A DNA stretch of 64,000 bases from 66-474 sp044464225 (GCA_044464225.1 JBIQLN010000014.1:1-64000), one strand, 5' to 3'; shown: positions 43,988 to 53,105, numbered from the stretch's first letter. The notes: generated by a model not told the origin, from the letters alone. Made by a program: numbers and translations.

Positions 43988-46030
43988 GTGGCAGCCGATC
44001 TCGACCAGACTTGCGTGAACGCCATCCGCTTCCTGTCGGTGGACATGGTGCAAAAGGCCAACAGTGGCCATCCCGGCCTGCCGCTGGGCGCGGCCCCGAT
44101 GGCCTACGTGCTGTGGACCAGGTTCCTGAAGCACCACCCCGGGAATCCGCATTGGGCCGATCGCGACCGCTTCGTGCTGTCGGCGGGGCACGGTTCGGCG
44201 CTGCTGTACAGCCTGCTGTATCTCACCGGCTACGACCTGTCGCTGGACGACATCAAGCAGTTCCGCCAGTGGGGCAGCAAGACGCCGGGTCATCCGGAGC
44301 GCGGCCACACCGCCGGCGTGGAGGTCACCACCGGCCCGCTGGGGCAGGGCATGGCCAACGCGGTCGGCATGGCGATGGCCGAGGCGCAGCTCGCCGCCCG
44401 CTACAACCGTGACGGCCACAAGGTGGTCGATCACCATACCTATGCGATCGTCAGCGATGGCGATTTGATGGAAGGCGTCACTTCGGAAGCCGCCTCGCTG
44501 GCCGGGCACCTGAAGCTCGGCAAGCTGATCTGCCTGTACGACGACAACTACGTGACACTCGCGGCCGGTACCGACATCACCTTCACCGAAAACCGCGCCG
44601 CGCGTTTCAAGGCTTACGGCTGGCACGTGCAGACGATCGAGAACGGCAATGACCTCGATGCCATCGAAAAAGCCATCAAGCGCGCCAAGGGCAAGAAGGA
44701 TCAGCCGTCGATGATCCTGGTGCGTACGCACATCGGCTTCGGCTCGCCGCTGCAGGACAGCTATAAGGCGCACGGCTCGCCGCTCGGCGCCGACAACGTC
44801 ATCAAGACCAAGCAGAAGCTCGGCTGGCCGACCGAACCGGCCTTCCTCGTACCCGACGAAGCGCTGGCGCATTTCCGCGAGGCCCAGAAAAAAGGCAAGG
44901 GCGCCGAAACGGGCTGGAAGCGCCGCTGGAACAAATATGCCAAGGCATATCCTGCACTTGCGGCGGAATTGCAAGGTTCCCTCGACGGCAAATTGCCGGC
45001 CGGTTGGGACGCCGACGTGCCGGTGTTTCCGGCCGACGCCAAGGGGCTGGCGACCCGTGTCGCCGGCGGCAAGGTGCTGTCGGCGATCGCGCCGAAATTG
45101 CCGGCCATCAGCGGCGGTTCGGCCGACCTCGATCCTTCCACGCATACCGCGGTGAAGGGCTCCGGCGTGTTCTCGCCCGGCAAGGAACCCGACGAACAAA
45201 GTTGCGAAGAAGAGACATGGAGCTACGCCGGTCGCAACCTCCATTTCGGCGTGCGCGAGCACGCGATGGGCGCGATCGCGAACGGCCTCGCCGCGCATGG
45301 CGGATTCATCCCGTACACCGCGACCTTCATGGTGTTCTCCGACTACATGCGCCCGCCGATGCGGCTCGCCGCGATCATGGGCCTGCAGGTCGTCAACGTA
45401 TTCACCCACGATTCGATCGCGGTGGGCGAGGACGGTCCGACCCACGAACCAATCGAGCAACTCGCCGGCTTGCGCTCGGTGCCGAACCTCAACGTGATCC
45501 GTCCGGGCGATGCGAATGAAACCGCGGTCGCGTGGAAGGTCGCGATCGAAACCCAGGACCGTCCGACCGCGCTGATCCTGTCGCGCCAGAACGTGCCGAC
45601 GCTGGACCGCAACAAGTTCGCCAGCGCCGACGGCTTGCGCAAGGGCGCCTACGTGCTGCTGGATTGCGAAGGCGAGCCGGAACTGATCGTGATCGGCACC
45701 GGCGCCGAAACCGGCTTGGTCGCGCAGGCCGTCGAAAAGCTGCAGGCCGAAGGCGTCAAGGCACGCGCGGTGTCGATGCCGAGCTGGGAACTGTTCGCGG
45801 AACAGGACCAGGCCTACCGCGATTCCGTGCTGCCGCCGAACGTGCACGCGCGCTTTGCGGTGGAAGCAGGCTGCCGCGAAGGCTGGGAACGCTGGGTTGG
45901 CGATCGCGGCTCGGGGATTGGCGTGAACCGCTACGGCGCCTCGGCGCCCGGCGAGCTGGTGCTGGAAAAGTACGGCTTCACCGTCGACAACGTGATCGCG
46001 AAGGCCAAGGCGCTGCTGGGCAACGGCTGA
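43988..46030 (+). CDS. tkt: Transketolase
   Basis: Thiamine-diphosphate enzyme of 680 residues moving two-carbon units in the pentose phosphate pathway. Blocks in order are MVQKANSGHPGLPLGAAPMA, TTGPLGQGMANAVGMAMAEA, SDGDLMEGVTSEAASLAGHL with YDDNYVTL (cofactor site), LHFGVREHAMGAIANGLAAH, and HDSIAVGEDGPTHEPIEQLA. The start is GTG 43988, with GGAG 10 bp upstream. In some relatives gapA and pgk follow; here REP-like palindromes follow and the gene seems to stand alone. Confidence 0.95.
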   Translation: MAADLDQTCVNAIRFLSVDMVQKANSGHPGLPLGAAPMAYVLWTRFLKHHPGNPHWADRDRFVLSAGHGSALLYSLLYLTGYDLSLDDIKQFRQWGSKTPGHPERGHTAGVEVTTGPLGQGMANAVGMAMAEAQLAARYNRDGHKVVDHHTYAIVSDGDLMEGVTSEAASLAGHLKLGKLICLYDDNYVTLAAGTDITFTENRAARFKAYGWHVQTIENGNDLDAIEKAIKRAKGKKDQPSMILVRTHIGFGSPLQDSYKAHGSPLGADNVIKTKQKLGWPTEPAFLVPDEALAHFREAQKKGKGAETGWKRRWNKYAKAYPALAAELQGSLDGKLPAGWDADVPVFPADAKGLATRVAGGKVLSAIAPKLPAISGGSADLDPSTHTAVKGSGVFSPGKEPDEQSCEEETWSYAGRNLHFGVREHAMGAIANGLAAHGGFIPYTATFMVFSDYMRPPMRLAAIMGLQVVNVFTHDSIAVGEDGPTHEPIEQLAGLRSVPNLNVIRPGDANETAVAWKVAIETQDRPTALILSRQNVPTLDRNKFASADGLRKGAYVLLDCEGEPELIVIGTGAETGLVAQAVEKLQAEGVKARAVSMPSWELFAEQDQAYRDSVLPPNVHARFAVEAGCREGWERWVGDRGSGIGVNRYGASAPGELVLEKYGFTVDNVIAKAKALLGNG

Positions 46031-46075
46031 TTCCTTCGCGGGCTCGCGGAGATTGAAACCGAGCGACGCTTTGTG

Positions 46076-46152
46076 GGTTGGGCTGAACAACGTGAAGCCC
46101 AACGCAAGATGTGAGGACGGAACGTTGGGCTTCGCTATCGCTCGGCCCAACC
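46076..46152. repeat. Pair of GTTGGGCT palindromes after tkt
   Basis: Two units in opposite orientation: GGTTGGGCTGAACAACGTGA with AGCCCAAC, then AACGTTGGGCTTCGC with GCTCGGCCCAACCT. Each can fold into a hairpin. They lie between the convergent tkt and the protease gene and may serve both as terminators. They are the same family as at 90-342. Confidence 0.75.
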
Positions 46153-46243
46153 TGTCCATGCCGGCCGCCTTGTAGGCCCCCTGCAGGCGCCGATCACGGA
46201 GCGCAGGTGCAATCCGCAACACCAATCGCGCGCGGGCGCGCTC

Positions 46244-48271
46244 TTACTCCTTTACCGCCACGCCTTTCAGCAGCGCATCGAGTTTCTTCTCGATCTCCGC
46301 CTGCGATTGCGTGCCGGGCTGGTAGACATAGGCGCTGTAGAGCACCGAAGGTTTCGCGTCATTCTTCGAAGGCGGCACCACCGCGTCGATCTTGGTCATG
46401 CCGTCGTCGCTGAACGCGGTCGAGTCGTACGGGTGCCGGCGATCCACGACCTTCTTCCAATAGCTCGCGTAGACGTCGCCAAGGTCGGCGGGCGGCGCCT
46501 GATGGCGCACCACGCCGAGCATGTACTGGCTGTAGTTGTCCGCGGCCAGGCCGACGCGACAGACATCCCACACGACCTTGCGGTCGCCGTTCGGCGGAAA
46601 GAAGCAGAACCCAAGCTGCAGCATGCTGTTCGCGTCCATGTCCTGGATGGCGGACGTCGACGAAAAATCCAGCCGTTGCGACGCGTAACGGAAATCCTTG
46701 CCGTAATCGAACGCGACGTGGATGTCCTTGAATGCGTCCGGCAGCAGCTTCTGATCGCCAAGGAAATCCTTCCACTGCGCGAGCGTCCCTTCGTAGGACA
46801 GGCTCACGAAATCGGTGAGCGCCTGCATGTTGATGGCGGTGTCGTGGCGCGACGTCGCCGGCATCATGCGCATCAGCAGGGCAAAGCCGTCGGGAATCGG
46901 CAGCGCGAACACGTTGACGTAACCGTTCGCGAACGGAACGGGCCACCTCCATACCTGCCAGCGGCGTCCCCAGCGATCGGTCCAGGTGTCCTTGCTGCCG
47001 GGCTCGCCGAGCGAGGTCACGAGGATCCGCTCGGGGCCGACCGTGCGTTTCAGGAAGCCGGTCTTCAGCAGCAGATCCATCACCCCCTTGGCATCGTGGT
47101 GGAACGGCGCTGCCGGAAGATTGTCGGGTTTGCGCAGATGGAAAAGCACGTTGCCGCCGACGGCGCCGCCGAGGATGTAGCCGTTGGCGGGGAGGGTCGT
47201 CTTGATGGCCGCCTTGCCTTGCGGAGCCCAGATTCCGTCGCTGTTGCGGACGAGGATCTGCGGGAAATCGCTGGACCCGGCACCGCCATTCAAGACCTGC
47301 TGCGCGCCGTCGCCGTTCGGGAACAGGTTGGCGGATTGCTGATCCAGCAGTGCCTTCAGCTGCGAATCCAGATACGGATGGAACGCCTTGGCGTAGGCCG
47401 CGAAGAAATCGGACAGCGAAAGCGGCAACCTGAAGTCGCCCTTGAAGGTGCCGCTCAACGTCGAATCGAACGCGTCGAACTGGTACGCCATGCGCTTGTC
47501 GAAACGCGCGAGATCCTTCGGCGCGTCCAGCACGTCGCGCATCGGCAGCGCATAGTTGAGGTTCTCGTTCGGCGATTTCATCAGCACCACGCCGATCACT
47601 TTGCCGTTCTGGTCCAGCAGCGGACCGCCGCTGTTGCCGGGCGAGGCCGCGGCCGAGAAGCGAATCCACTTCCACTCGCCGTCCTGCGATTCGGGCGTGT
47701 CGGACGTGTACAGGCCGTTGCGGATCACCACCCCCGTGCCGAGCGCGTTGCCGACCGAATACACGACCTGGTTCAAGCCGGGTTGGATATCGACTGCCAG
47801 CGGCGTGATCTTCGGCGGATCCTTCAGCGAGAACACCACGAAGTCGCGGCGCAGCGCGAACTTCTCGATCTTGTCGATGGCGTACACCTTGCCGGATGCG
47901 TCGCGCAATTCCGGCGCGCCCCACAGGCTCTGGTAGCCGATCATCAAGACATGCGCGGCCGTGACGTAGGTGTTCGGGCCGATCGCGAAAGCGGTGCCGA
48001 TGGAGTAGTACTTGTCGGTGCGTTCCTGGTACGGCAGCAAGTCCAGCGGCAGCGGCTTCTCGTAGGTGAGCGTGTCCTTCGGCTTGGCCGCGACCACTTC
48101 GAAAGTGGCCGACTGGATGCCCGGCAGCAGCGACGGATCCAGCGTGGCGTCGGCGTGCGCGTTCGCCGCGACCAGCCACGCAGCGCACGCGACCAGCAGC
48201 GCCGCCACGACCCGAAGCGGGCGCGAGAGGTGTCCATTCCACGTCCGCGTGGAATCCATCGGTGAGGTCAT
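46244..48271 (-). CDS. Secreted trypsin-like serine protease with a long C-terminal region
   Basis: Protein of 675 residues. A signal segment covers residues about 18-41 (ending NAHA-D). The protease domain has the triad His107 (VTAAHVLM), Asp143 (RRDFVVF) and Ser214 (SPGNSGGPLL), as in S1C/HtrA-type enzymes. No PDZ domain follows. Instead about 430 residues of unrecognised sequence extend to the C terminus, with repeated aromatic-rich segments. GGAG precedes ATG 48271. The target is unknown; a periplasmic or outer-membrane quality-control role is possible. Confidence 0.82.
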   Translation of the reverse strand: MTSPMDSTRTWNGHLSRPLRVVAALLVACAAWLVAANAHADATLDPSLLPGIQSATFEVVAAKPKDTLTYEKPLPLDLLPYQERTDKYYSIGTAFAIGPNTYVTAAHVLMIGYQSLWGAPELRDASGKVYAIDKIEKFALRRDFVVFSLKDPPKITPLAVDIQPGLNQVVYSVGNALGTGVVIRNGLYTSDTPESQDGEWKWIRFSAAASPGNSGGPLLDQNGKVIGVVLMKSPNENLNYALPMRDVLDAPKDLARFDKRMAYQFDAFDSTLSGTFKGDFRLPLSLSDFFAAYAKAFHPYLDSQLKALLDQQSANLFPNGDGAQQVLNGGAGSSDFPQILVRNSDGIWAPQGKAAIKTTLPANGYILGGAVGGNVLFHLRKPDNLPAAPFHHDAKGVMDLLLKTGFLKRTVGPERILVTSLGEPGSKDTWTDRWGRRWQVWRWPVPFANGYVNVFALPIPDGFALLMRMMPATSRHDTAINMQALTDFVSLSYEGTLAQWKDFLGDQKLLPDAFKDIHVAFDYGKDFRYASQRLDFSSTSAIQDMDANSMLQLGFCFFPPNGDRKVVWDVCRVGLAADNYSQYMLGVVRHQAPPADLGDVYASYWKKVVDRRHPYDSTAFSDDGMTKIDAVVPPSKNDAKPSVLYSAYVYQPGTQSQAEIEKKLDALLKGVAVKE

Positions 48272-48365
48272 GGGAGCTCCATCAGGAATCGGTGCAAACG
48301 CCGCGGATGGTTGCACAACCGCGGAATGCTTGCACGCCCGCCAGGGACGCCTCGATATTTGTGGC

Positions 48366-48484
48366 GTCATCCCGGAATCGCGAAGCGATATCCGGGACCC
48401 AGCGACTTTGGCGGCATGCGCTGAAAAGCAAAGTCGCTGGGTTCCGGGTTCTGCCCGCATTGCTGTGGCCAGCCCCTGAATGAC
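48366..48484. repeat. Dispersed intergenic repeat, short form (copy E)
   Basis: Begins GTCATCCCGGAATCGCGAAG and ends CCCCTGAATGACG. The centre pairs CCCAGCGACTTTG with CAAAGTCGCTGGG around GCGGCATGCGCTGAAAAG. It lies between the protease gene and ypjD. Confidence 0.82.
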
Positions 48485-48550
48485 GATGGCTTTTTGTGCC
48501 TCGGATCACGGGACAACGGGTGCAGGGACCCCGCACGACGCGGCGGCATC

Positions 48551-49366
48551 CTACATTCCGTTCCGGTGCAGGATCATCTCCAGCACGAACTTCGAGCCGA
48601 AGAACGCGAGCAGCAGGATCACCATGCCGGCGATCGTCAGGTTTACCGCGCGATGCCCGCGCCAGCCCCAGCGCCAGCGGCCGATCAGCAGCACGCCGAA
48701 GATGATCCATGCGACCAGCGACAGGATCGCCGTGTGGGCCTGGTGCTGCGCGTGCAGGTTGTGCACAAACAGCACGCCCGAAAGCAGCGTCAGCGTCAGC
48801 AGCGCAAAACCCGCGCCGATCAGCTTGAACATCAGCGATTCGGTCTGTGTCAACGGCGGCAGCGCGCCTGCCCAGGTGCCGAGGCGGCGGGTGCGCAGCG
48901 CGCGTTCCTGGGTCGCCAGCAGCAACGCCAGCACCGCCGCGATCGCGAGCAGGCTGTATGCCAGCAGCGCGATGATCACGTGCAGGCCGATCTGCCAGTC
49001 GATCGGGAACGGCGCGGTGGCCGGCGCCAGGAACTCGTCGATCGCGAGGAACAGTCCGGCCAGCGGAAACAGGATGATGCCCAGCGCCGCCACCGGCCGC
49101 GCGAGGTTCACGATCAGGGTCAGCGCCGCGATCACCGCCGAGACCAGCGACAGCGCGGCATAGAAATGCAGGTCCACCGCGCCGCGATGGATGCCGAACA
49201 GCACCCCGAAGTGCATTAGCACCGCGACGCCGCCGAGCACCAGCGCCGCACGGCGCGGCATCGCCGCATGGCTCAGCAGCGGTCGCGCCAGCGCGGCCGC
49301 CGACGCGAAGTACAACGCGATCGCGAGGACCGCCAGCAATTCCATCGTGGGAGAGTGGATTGGCAT
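48551..49366 (-). CDS. ypjD: CcsA-like inner membrane protein YpjD
   Basis: Integral membrane protein of 271 residues with eight or so helices and the cytochrome-c-assembly (CcsA/HemX) fold. Conserved histidines lie in GVLFGIHRGAVDLHFYAAL, DWQIGLHVIIALLAYSLLAI and FVHNLHAQHQAHTAIL. The role is inferred to be haem handling or signal-related, as for E. coli YpjD. The gene often neighbours ffh; here ffh is not seen and a foreign-looking SIR2 gene is next. ATG 49366 and ATG 49345 are both possible. Confidence 0.85.
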   Translation of the reverse strand: MPIHSPTMELLAVLAIALYFASAAALARPLLSHAAMPRRAALVLGGVAVLMHFGVLFGIHRGAVDLHFYAALSLVSAVIAALTLIVNLARPVAALGIILFPLAGLFLAIDEFLAPATAPFPIDWQIGLHVIIALLAYSLLAIAAVLALLLATQERALRTRRLGTWAGALPPLTQTESLMFKLIGAGFALLTLTLLSGVLFVHNLHAQHQAHTAILSLVAWIIFGVLLIGRWRWGWRGHRAVNLTIAGMVILLLAFFGSKFVLEMILHRNGM

Positions 49367-49740
49367 GCGCGGAGTGTCGCATGCGGGGTGTCACGGGTTC
49401 CAGAGGTGGCTTGGCCAATGCTGCCTCGCCCGGTGCCGATGAAGATGTGTGCAAGTGCATAATGGCGCTGTCTTGCGTTTTTCTCACCCAATCATCGAGA
49501 TGTCGGTCATGCGCTGGTCGATCATCGCTTGCAGTGGCTTTTGACGGGTGGGAAGATCGCAGCGCAGCGCCTTTGCGCTTGGGGAAGGCCGCTAATCAGG
49601 CGGCGAAGGTCCGGGCCAAAGGGCACAGATCAGGGACCTGTGCAGAATGTTCGACGAGGCAAGCCTCATGTCTGGGACTGGATGGCGGAGTTATATTTCA
49701 TCTTGAAATTGGCTTGTAGCCGAGCACCAGCGGGGGGTAC
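49367..49740. other. Gene-free junction upstream of the SIR2 gene
   Basis: This 374-bp stretch carries no convincing gene on either strand. Its first part still looks chromosomal and GC-rich. GC falls toward the SIR2 gene from about 49660 (GGAGTTATATTTCATCTTGA). No repeats, integrase remnants or tRNA end were recognised that would explain an insertion. The SIR2 promoter probably lies in its last 100 bp. Confidence 0.55.
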
Positions 49741-50835
49741 ATGAGTAACATCGTATTTGTATTAGGAGCAGGAGCGTCACAACAGGCGGGTGCCCCGTTG
49801 ATGGGCAACTTTTTAGATGTCGCGAGTGATTTACTACGTGCAAATAAGGTTCAAGATAAACGAGATGACTTTGAACGTGTTTTCTCGGCCATAGGGGGTC
49901 TTCAGGCAGTTCACTCAAAAGCACAGCTTGACCTAAATAACATTGAGTCCATTTTTACCGCATTGGAACTTGGGCGAATTATAAAAAGGGTTCCAGGTAT
50001 AGACGAGTTAGAAGTAGAAGCAACGATTAGTTCACTAAAAGAGCTGATCGTCAAGACACTCGAAACGACGATTGAGTTTCCAACAAACCGATCGTATATT
50101 GGCGTTCCAGAACCATACGGCTCCTTCGCAGGACTTGTAAAATATCTACGACAGGAAGCATTTCCAGAGCAGACCGTTTCTGTCATTACTTTTAATTACG
50201 ATATCGGCGCGGATATCGCGCTTTTCAGAGAGAATTTGGGGCCGAATTATATTGTTGAACCGGCGCCTGGGACCCAGAACGCGGTAGATCTGTTGAAGCT
50301 TCACGGTTCATTAAATTGGGCTACTGTGCGAGGCACGGGCAAGATTCGTCCTTTACATCTCCGTGACTACTTCAATAAATACTCGCTACAATGGCCATCC
50401 GAACACAGCAGGATCAAGGTACCAATCGGATCTCAATTGCAAGAGTACTTCACGAAGTATGACAAGTCAGGAATTGAGATTGAGGCAAACCCCGTAATTG
50501 TTCCCCCTTCGTGGAATAAAGCAGATTACCATCAGGCGCTCACAGATGTGTGGGCTGCTGCTGCCAAACACCTTTCGGAAGCGGAATCTGTGTTCATAAT
50601 TGGTTACTCGCTTCCACAGACAGATTCGTTCTTTCGACACCTTTATGCTCTCGGCAGCGTGGGTGCTGCTGCCCTACGTCGTATTTTTATTTTTAATCCA
50701 GACGAGTCAGGCGACACTGATGGTCGGTTCCAAGCTCTATTGGGTTCAGGTGCAAGGTCTCGCTACGAGTACTATCCCGTGACTTTTGATAAAGCTATGC
50801 CGGTCATCAAAGACCTATTTCCAGCGCGGAGGTAG
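49741..50835 (+). CDS. SIR2-like domain protein, candidate anti-phage NADase
   Basis: Protein of 364 residues of the prokaryotic SIR2-like (SIR2_2) group. The nucleotide-binding start is VFVLGAGASQQAGAP (residues 5-19). The catalytic pair is Asn152 in VITFNYDIGAD and His188 in LKLHGSLNW, and the late motif IIGYSLPQTDSFF is typical. In characterised systems (Thoeris ThsA, DSR) such domains deplete NAD on phage infection. No partner gene is adjacent, so a stand-alone effector or a remnant of a larger system is possible. Base and codon use are unlike the surroundings: single 60-base lines counted by hand gave 35-48% GC, with frequent TTA, ATA and AAA. This indicates horizontal transfer. Confidence 0.85.
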   Translation: MSNIVFVLGAGASQQAGAPLMGNFLDVASDLLRANKVQDKRDDFERVFSAIGGLQAVHSKAQLDLNNIESIFTALELGRIIKRVPGIDELEVEATISSLKELIVKTLETTIEFPTNRSYIGVPEPYGSFAGLVKYLRQEAFPEQTVSVITFNYDIGADIALFRENLGPNYIVEPAPGTQNAVDLLKLHGSLNWATVRGTGKIRPLHLRDYFNKYSLQWPSEHSRIKVPIGSQLQEYFTKYDKSGIEIEANPVIVPPSWNKADYHQALTDVWAAAAKHLSEAESVFIIGYSLPQTDSFFRHLYALGSVGAAALRRIFIFNPDESGDTDGRFQALLGSGARSRYEYYPVTFDKAMPVIKDLFPARR

Positions 50836-50943
50836 GTGTCGTGGGTATTGCCGAACCTGCGATATTGCTCAGCCGCGCAAAGTCGGTCAATTGGGCGCTC
50901 ACCCGCTATGCATGATTGCACCGGTTGCCCAAGACCTTAACGT

Positions 50944-52008
50944 TTATGGTCGTTGCGACAAAAATAATTCACCGATTGTAAGCGCGAGCGGATACGGCTT
51001 GAAGTGGTTGCGGTTGCTCAGGATCACCACGGTGACGTGTTGCGTGGGCCAGCGGATGATCACGTTGCGGAAGCCCTGGCTTTCACCCGAGTGCCATGCG
51101 GTGTCGCCGCTGAGGCGCCAGCCGAAGCCGTAGTCCGTGTCGGGATCGGCGATCGGATCTTTCGGGGTGAACGCGAGCTTGCGTGAGTCGGCGTCGAGCA
51201 GCTTGTCGGTGTAGAGCGCCGCGTCCCATTTCGCGAAGTCCTGGATGTTGGAGTAGATGCCGCCGTCACCGCGTGTGGTGCTGGTGACGCTCTGGTCGGT
51301 GCGCGTCCACTTGCCATCGATCAGGCTGTAGCCGTAGGCGCGGTTCGCGGGCTTCGGGCCGCGGTGATGTTCATACAGCAGCGTGTGGTCCATGCCCAGC
51401 GCCTGGAAGATGCGCTGCTTCATGAAGTCGGCCAGGTCCACGCCCGACACGCGCTGCACGATCAGGCCAAGCAGCACGTACCCGCCGTTGCTGTAGCGGT
51501 GCGCACTGCCGGGCTGGAAGTACAGGCGATCCTGCGACGCGATCATGCGCAGCACGTCGTTGTCGTCGATCTGCGTTGTCCGGGTTGACGGGATGAGGTC
51601 CTCGTAATCGACCAGGCCGCTGGTGTGGGTCAGCAGGTTTTCGATCGTGATCCTGGCGTCGCTGGTGGGAAGTTCCGGCAGGTACTTCCGGATCGGGTCG
51701 TCGAGCTTCAGCTTGCCGTCCTGCTTCAGCAGCAGGATCGAGGCCGCGGTGAACTGCTTGGTGACCGATGCGAGTCGGTAATTGGTTTCGGGGCCGGCCT
51801 TGGTGTGTTCTTCGAGATTGGCGTAGCCGTAACCGCGCTCGATGACGGACTTGCCGTCCTTGACCACCAGCAGCGAGGCACCGGGCACGTTGCCCGCGTA
51901 GCGGCTCATCAGGGCGTCGATCTGAGCTTGGTGCGGGGTCGGTGTTTGCGCGGCAGCCATCAGGGGCAGCCATGCGAGTGCAAGCAGAACGAAAAATTTG
52001 CGCGTCAT
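50944..52008 (-). CDS. Exported serine hydrolase, beta-lactamase family (S12)
   Basis: Penicillin-binding-fold hydrolase of 354 residues with a signal peptide (residues 1-20, ending AAA-Q). The SxxK motif is Ser81-Val-Thr-Lys84, the YxN motif is in HRYSNGGYVLLG, and HSGE near the C terminus takes the place of KTG. Such enzymes include D-aminopeptidases, esterases and DD-peptidases. GGAGA precedes ATG 52008. It lies in the peptidoglycan-peptide gene group, which suggests a peptide substrate, but the sequence cannot confirm this. Confidence 0.87.
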   Translation of the reverse strand: MTRKFFVLLALAWLPLMAAAQTPTPHQAQIDALMSRYAGNVPGASLLVVKDGKSVIERGYGYANLEEHTKAGPETNYRLASVTKQFTAASILLLKQDGKLKLDDPIRKYLPELPTSDARITIENLLTHTSGLVDYEDLIPSTRTTQIDDNDVLRMIASQDRLYFQPGSAHRYSNGGYVLLGLIVQRVSGVDLADFMKQRIFQALGMDHTLLYEHHRGPKPANRAYGYSLIDGKWTRTDQSVTSTTRGDGGIYSNIQDFAKWDAALYTDKLLDADSRKLAFTPKDPIADPDTDYGFGWRLSGDTAWHSGESQGFRNVIIRWPTQHVTVVILSNRNHFKPYPLALTIGELFLSQRP

Positions 52009-52046
52009 GGACAAATCTCCAAGGAAACACCTGACCTTCACTTTTC

Positions 52047-52228
52047 GTCATTCCCGCGAAAGCGGGAACCCAGTGACTTTGCTTTTCGACTGCCGGTATC
52101 AAAGTCACTGGGTAAACTCGCGCCATCCATGGCGCTCGCCCTGCGGGCCGCCTGCGGCGTTCGCGTTTGCAATCCTGCAAACGCAGTCGGGTTCCACCGC
52201 GATAGAGCCGCGGTGGCCCCGGAATGAC
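52047..52228. repeat. Dispersed intergenic repeat, chimera of short and long forms (copy F)
   Basis: The left half matches the short form (GTCATTCCCGCGAAAGCGGG, CAGTGACTTTG, CAAAGTCACTGGG). It switches directly to the long-form core (AACTCGCGCCATCCATGGCG, TTTGCAATCCTGCAAACGC) and ends CCCCGGAATGAC. Confidence 0.88.
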
Positions 52229-52246
52229 GGCGAGAGCAGACTTTCG

Positions 52247-52993
52247 CTATTGCACCGGTACATCGTAAAGCGTGGTCGGCTGCGGGTGCATGGTGAAGGT
52301 GTAGTGCCACCATTCGGCGGCGTAGTTTTCGAATCCCTGTGCGGCCATCGCGCGCAGCAGGCGTTCGCGATTCGCGTGCTGCGTGGCGGTGGCGTCGGGC
52401 GAATCGGTGTGGGCGAGCGGATCGAACATGTCGAAGTGCGTGCCCATGTCCAGTGGCTCGCAATGCCGGTCGTGCGCGTCGCATTGCATCATCGTCAGGT
52501 CGACGGTCGCGCCGCGGCTGTGGCCCGACACGGGCGCGATGAATTCGCCCAGCAGCTTGCTCTTGTCGACGTTCGGGTAGTGCGCGGCCTTGGTGCGGGT
52601 ATCGGACAGGTCGTGCGCCCAGCGCACGAACGCGGCGACCGCGCGGGCAGGGCGATAGCAGTCCCAGATCTTCAGGCGCGCATGTTGCTTGCGCAGCGCG
52701 TGGTCGACGCGCGCCAGCGCTTCGGCGGCCGGCTTCAGCAGGAAACACTTGGCGGCTTCGTAGCCCGGCACCGGCGCACCGGTGAAGTTGTCGCTGCCGG
52801 CGTAATGGATGTTCTCGGCGATGTCGGGAACGAGCGAGCGGATGTCGACCATGCCCGCCTGCGCCATGGTTTCAGCGGGCGAGATCGGCGGTGGGGTGTC
52901 GGCGCTGGCGGCGATGGAAATCAAAGCCAGCGAGCAAGCCAGAAAAAGAACAGCATGCTTCGGGAAAGCGTTGACGGTCCAGCTTTTCGTCAT
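52247..52993 (-). CDS. ddpX: D-Ala-D-Ala dipeptidase, VanX/DdpX family
   Basis: Zinc dipeptidase of 248 residues that hydrolyses D-alanyl-D-alanine released from peptidoglycan. Zinc ligands are visible in SGHSRGATVDLTM (His and Asp) and AEWWHYTF (Glu and His). A Sec signal (LFLACSLALISIAASA) places it in the periplasm, as for DdpX. No vanH or vanA is present, so a role in vancomycin resistance is unlikely and salvage of D-Ala-D-Ala is more likely. The only in-frame start before the signal peptide is ATG 52993, inside repeat copy G, without a proper ribosome site. Confidence 0.87.
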   Translation of the reverse strand: MTKSWTVNAFPKHAVLFLACSLALISIAASADTPPPISPAETMAQAGMVDIRSLVPDIAENIHYAGSDNFTGAPVPGYEAAKCFLLKPAAEALARVDHALRKQHARLKIWDCYRPARAVAAFVRWAHDLSDTRTKAAHYPNVDKSKLLGEFIAPVSGHSRGATVDLTMMQCDAHDRHCEPLDMGTHFDMFDPLAHTDSPDATATQHANRERLLRAMAAQGFENYAAEWWHYTFTMHPQPTTLYDVPVQ

Positions 52994-53086
52994 TCCGGCG
53001 AAAGCCGGAACCCAGTGACTTTGGCGTAACTCAGTGCGTCGCAAAGACACTGGGTCCTGGATGTCGCTTCGCGACTCCAGGATGAG
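52989..53086. repeat. Dispersed intergenic repeat, short form (copy G)
   Basis: Starts GTCATTCCGGCGAAAGCCGG and ends CGACTCCAGGATGAG. Read on the minus strand, its terminal GGAATGAC supplies the ATG of the VanX-type gene. Confidence 0.85.
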
Positions 53087-53105
53087 GAACAAAAGCGAAG
53101 GCGCC

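Noticed and set aside
43970..46225. Very long open frames antisense to tkt, and similar ones antisense to the protease gene, ggt, fumC and lpd
   Set aside because: They mirror real genes in GC-rich DNA, contain no domain motifs, lack ribosome sites and have Arg/His/Ala-rich composition typical of shadow frames.
49367..49740. A partner gene (antitoxin or sensor) for the SIR2 protein just upstream
   Set aside because: The short open frames there have no ribosome site, no recognised motif, and keep the host-like GC-rich composition in the first half.
52247..52993. Vancomycin-resistance operon
   Set aside because: Only a VanX/DdpX-type dipeptidase is present; no vanH, vanA or vanS/R-like genes occur in the window, and the host is Gram-negative.
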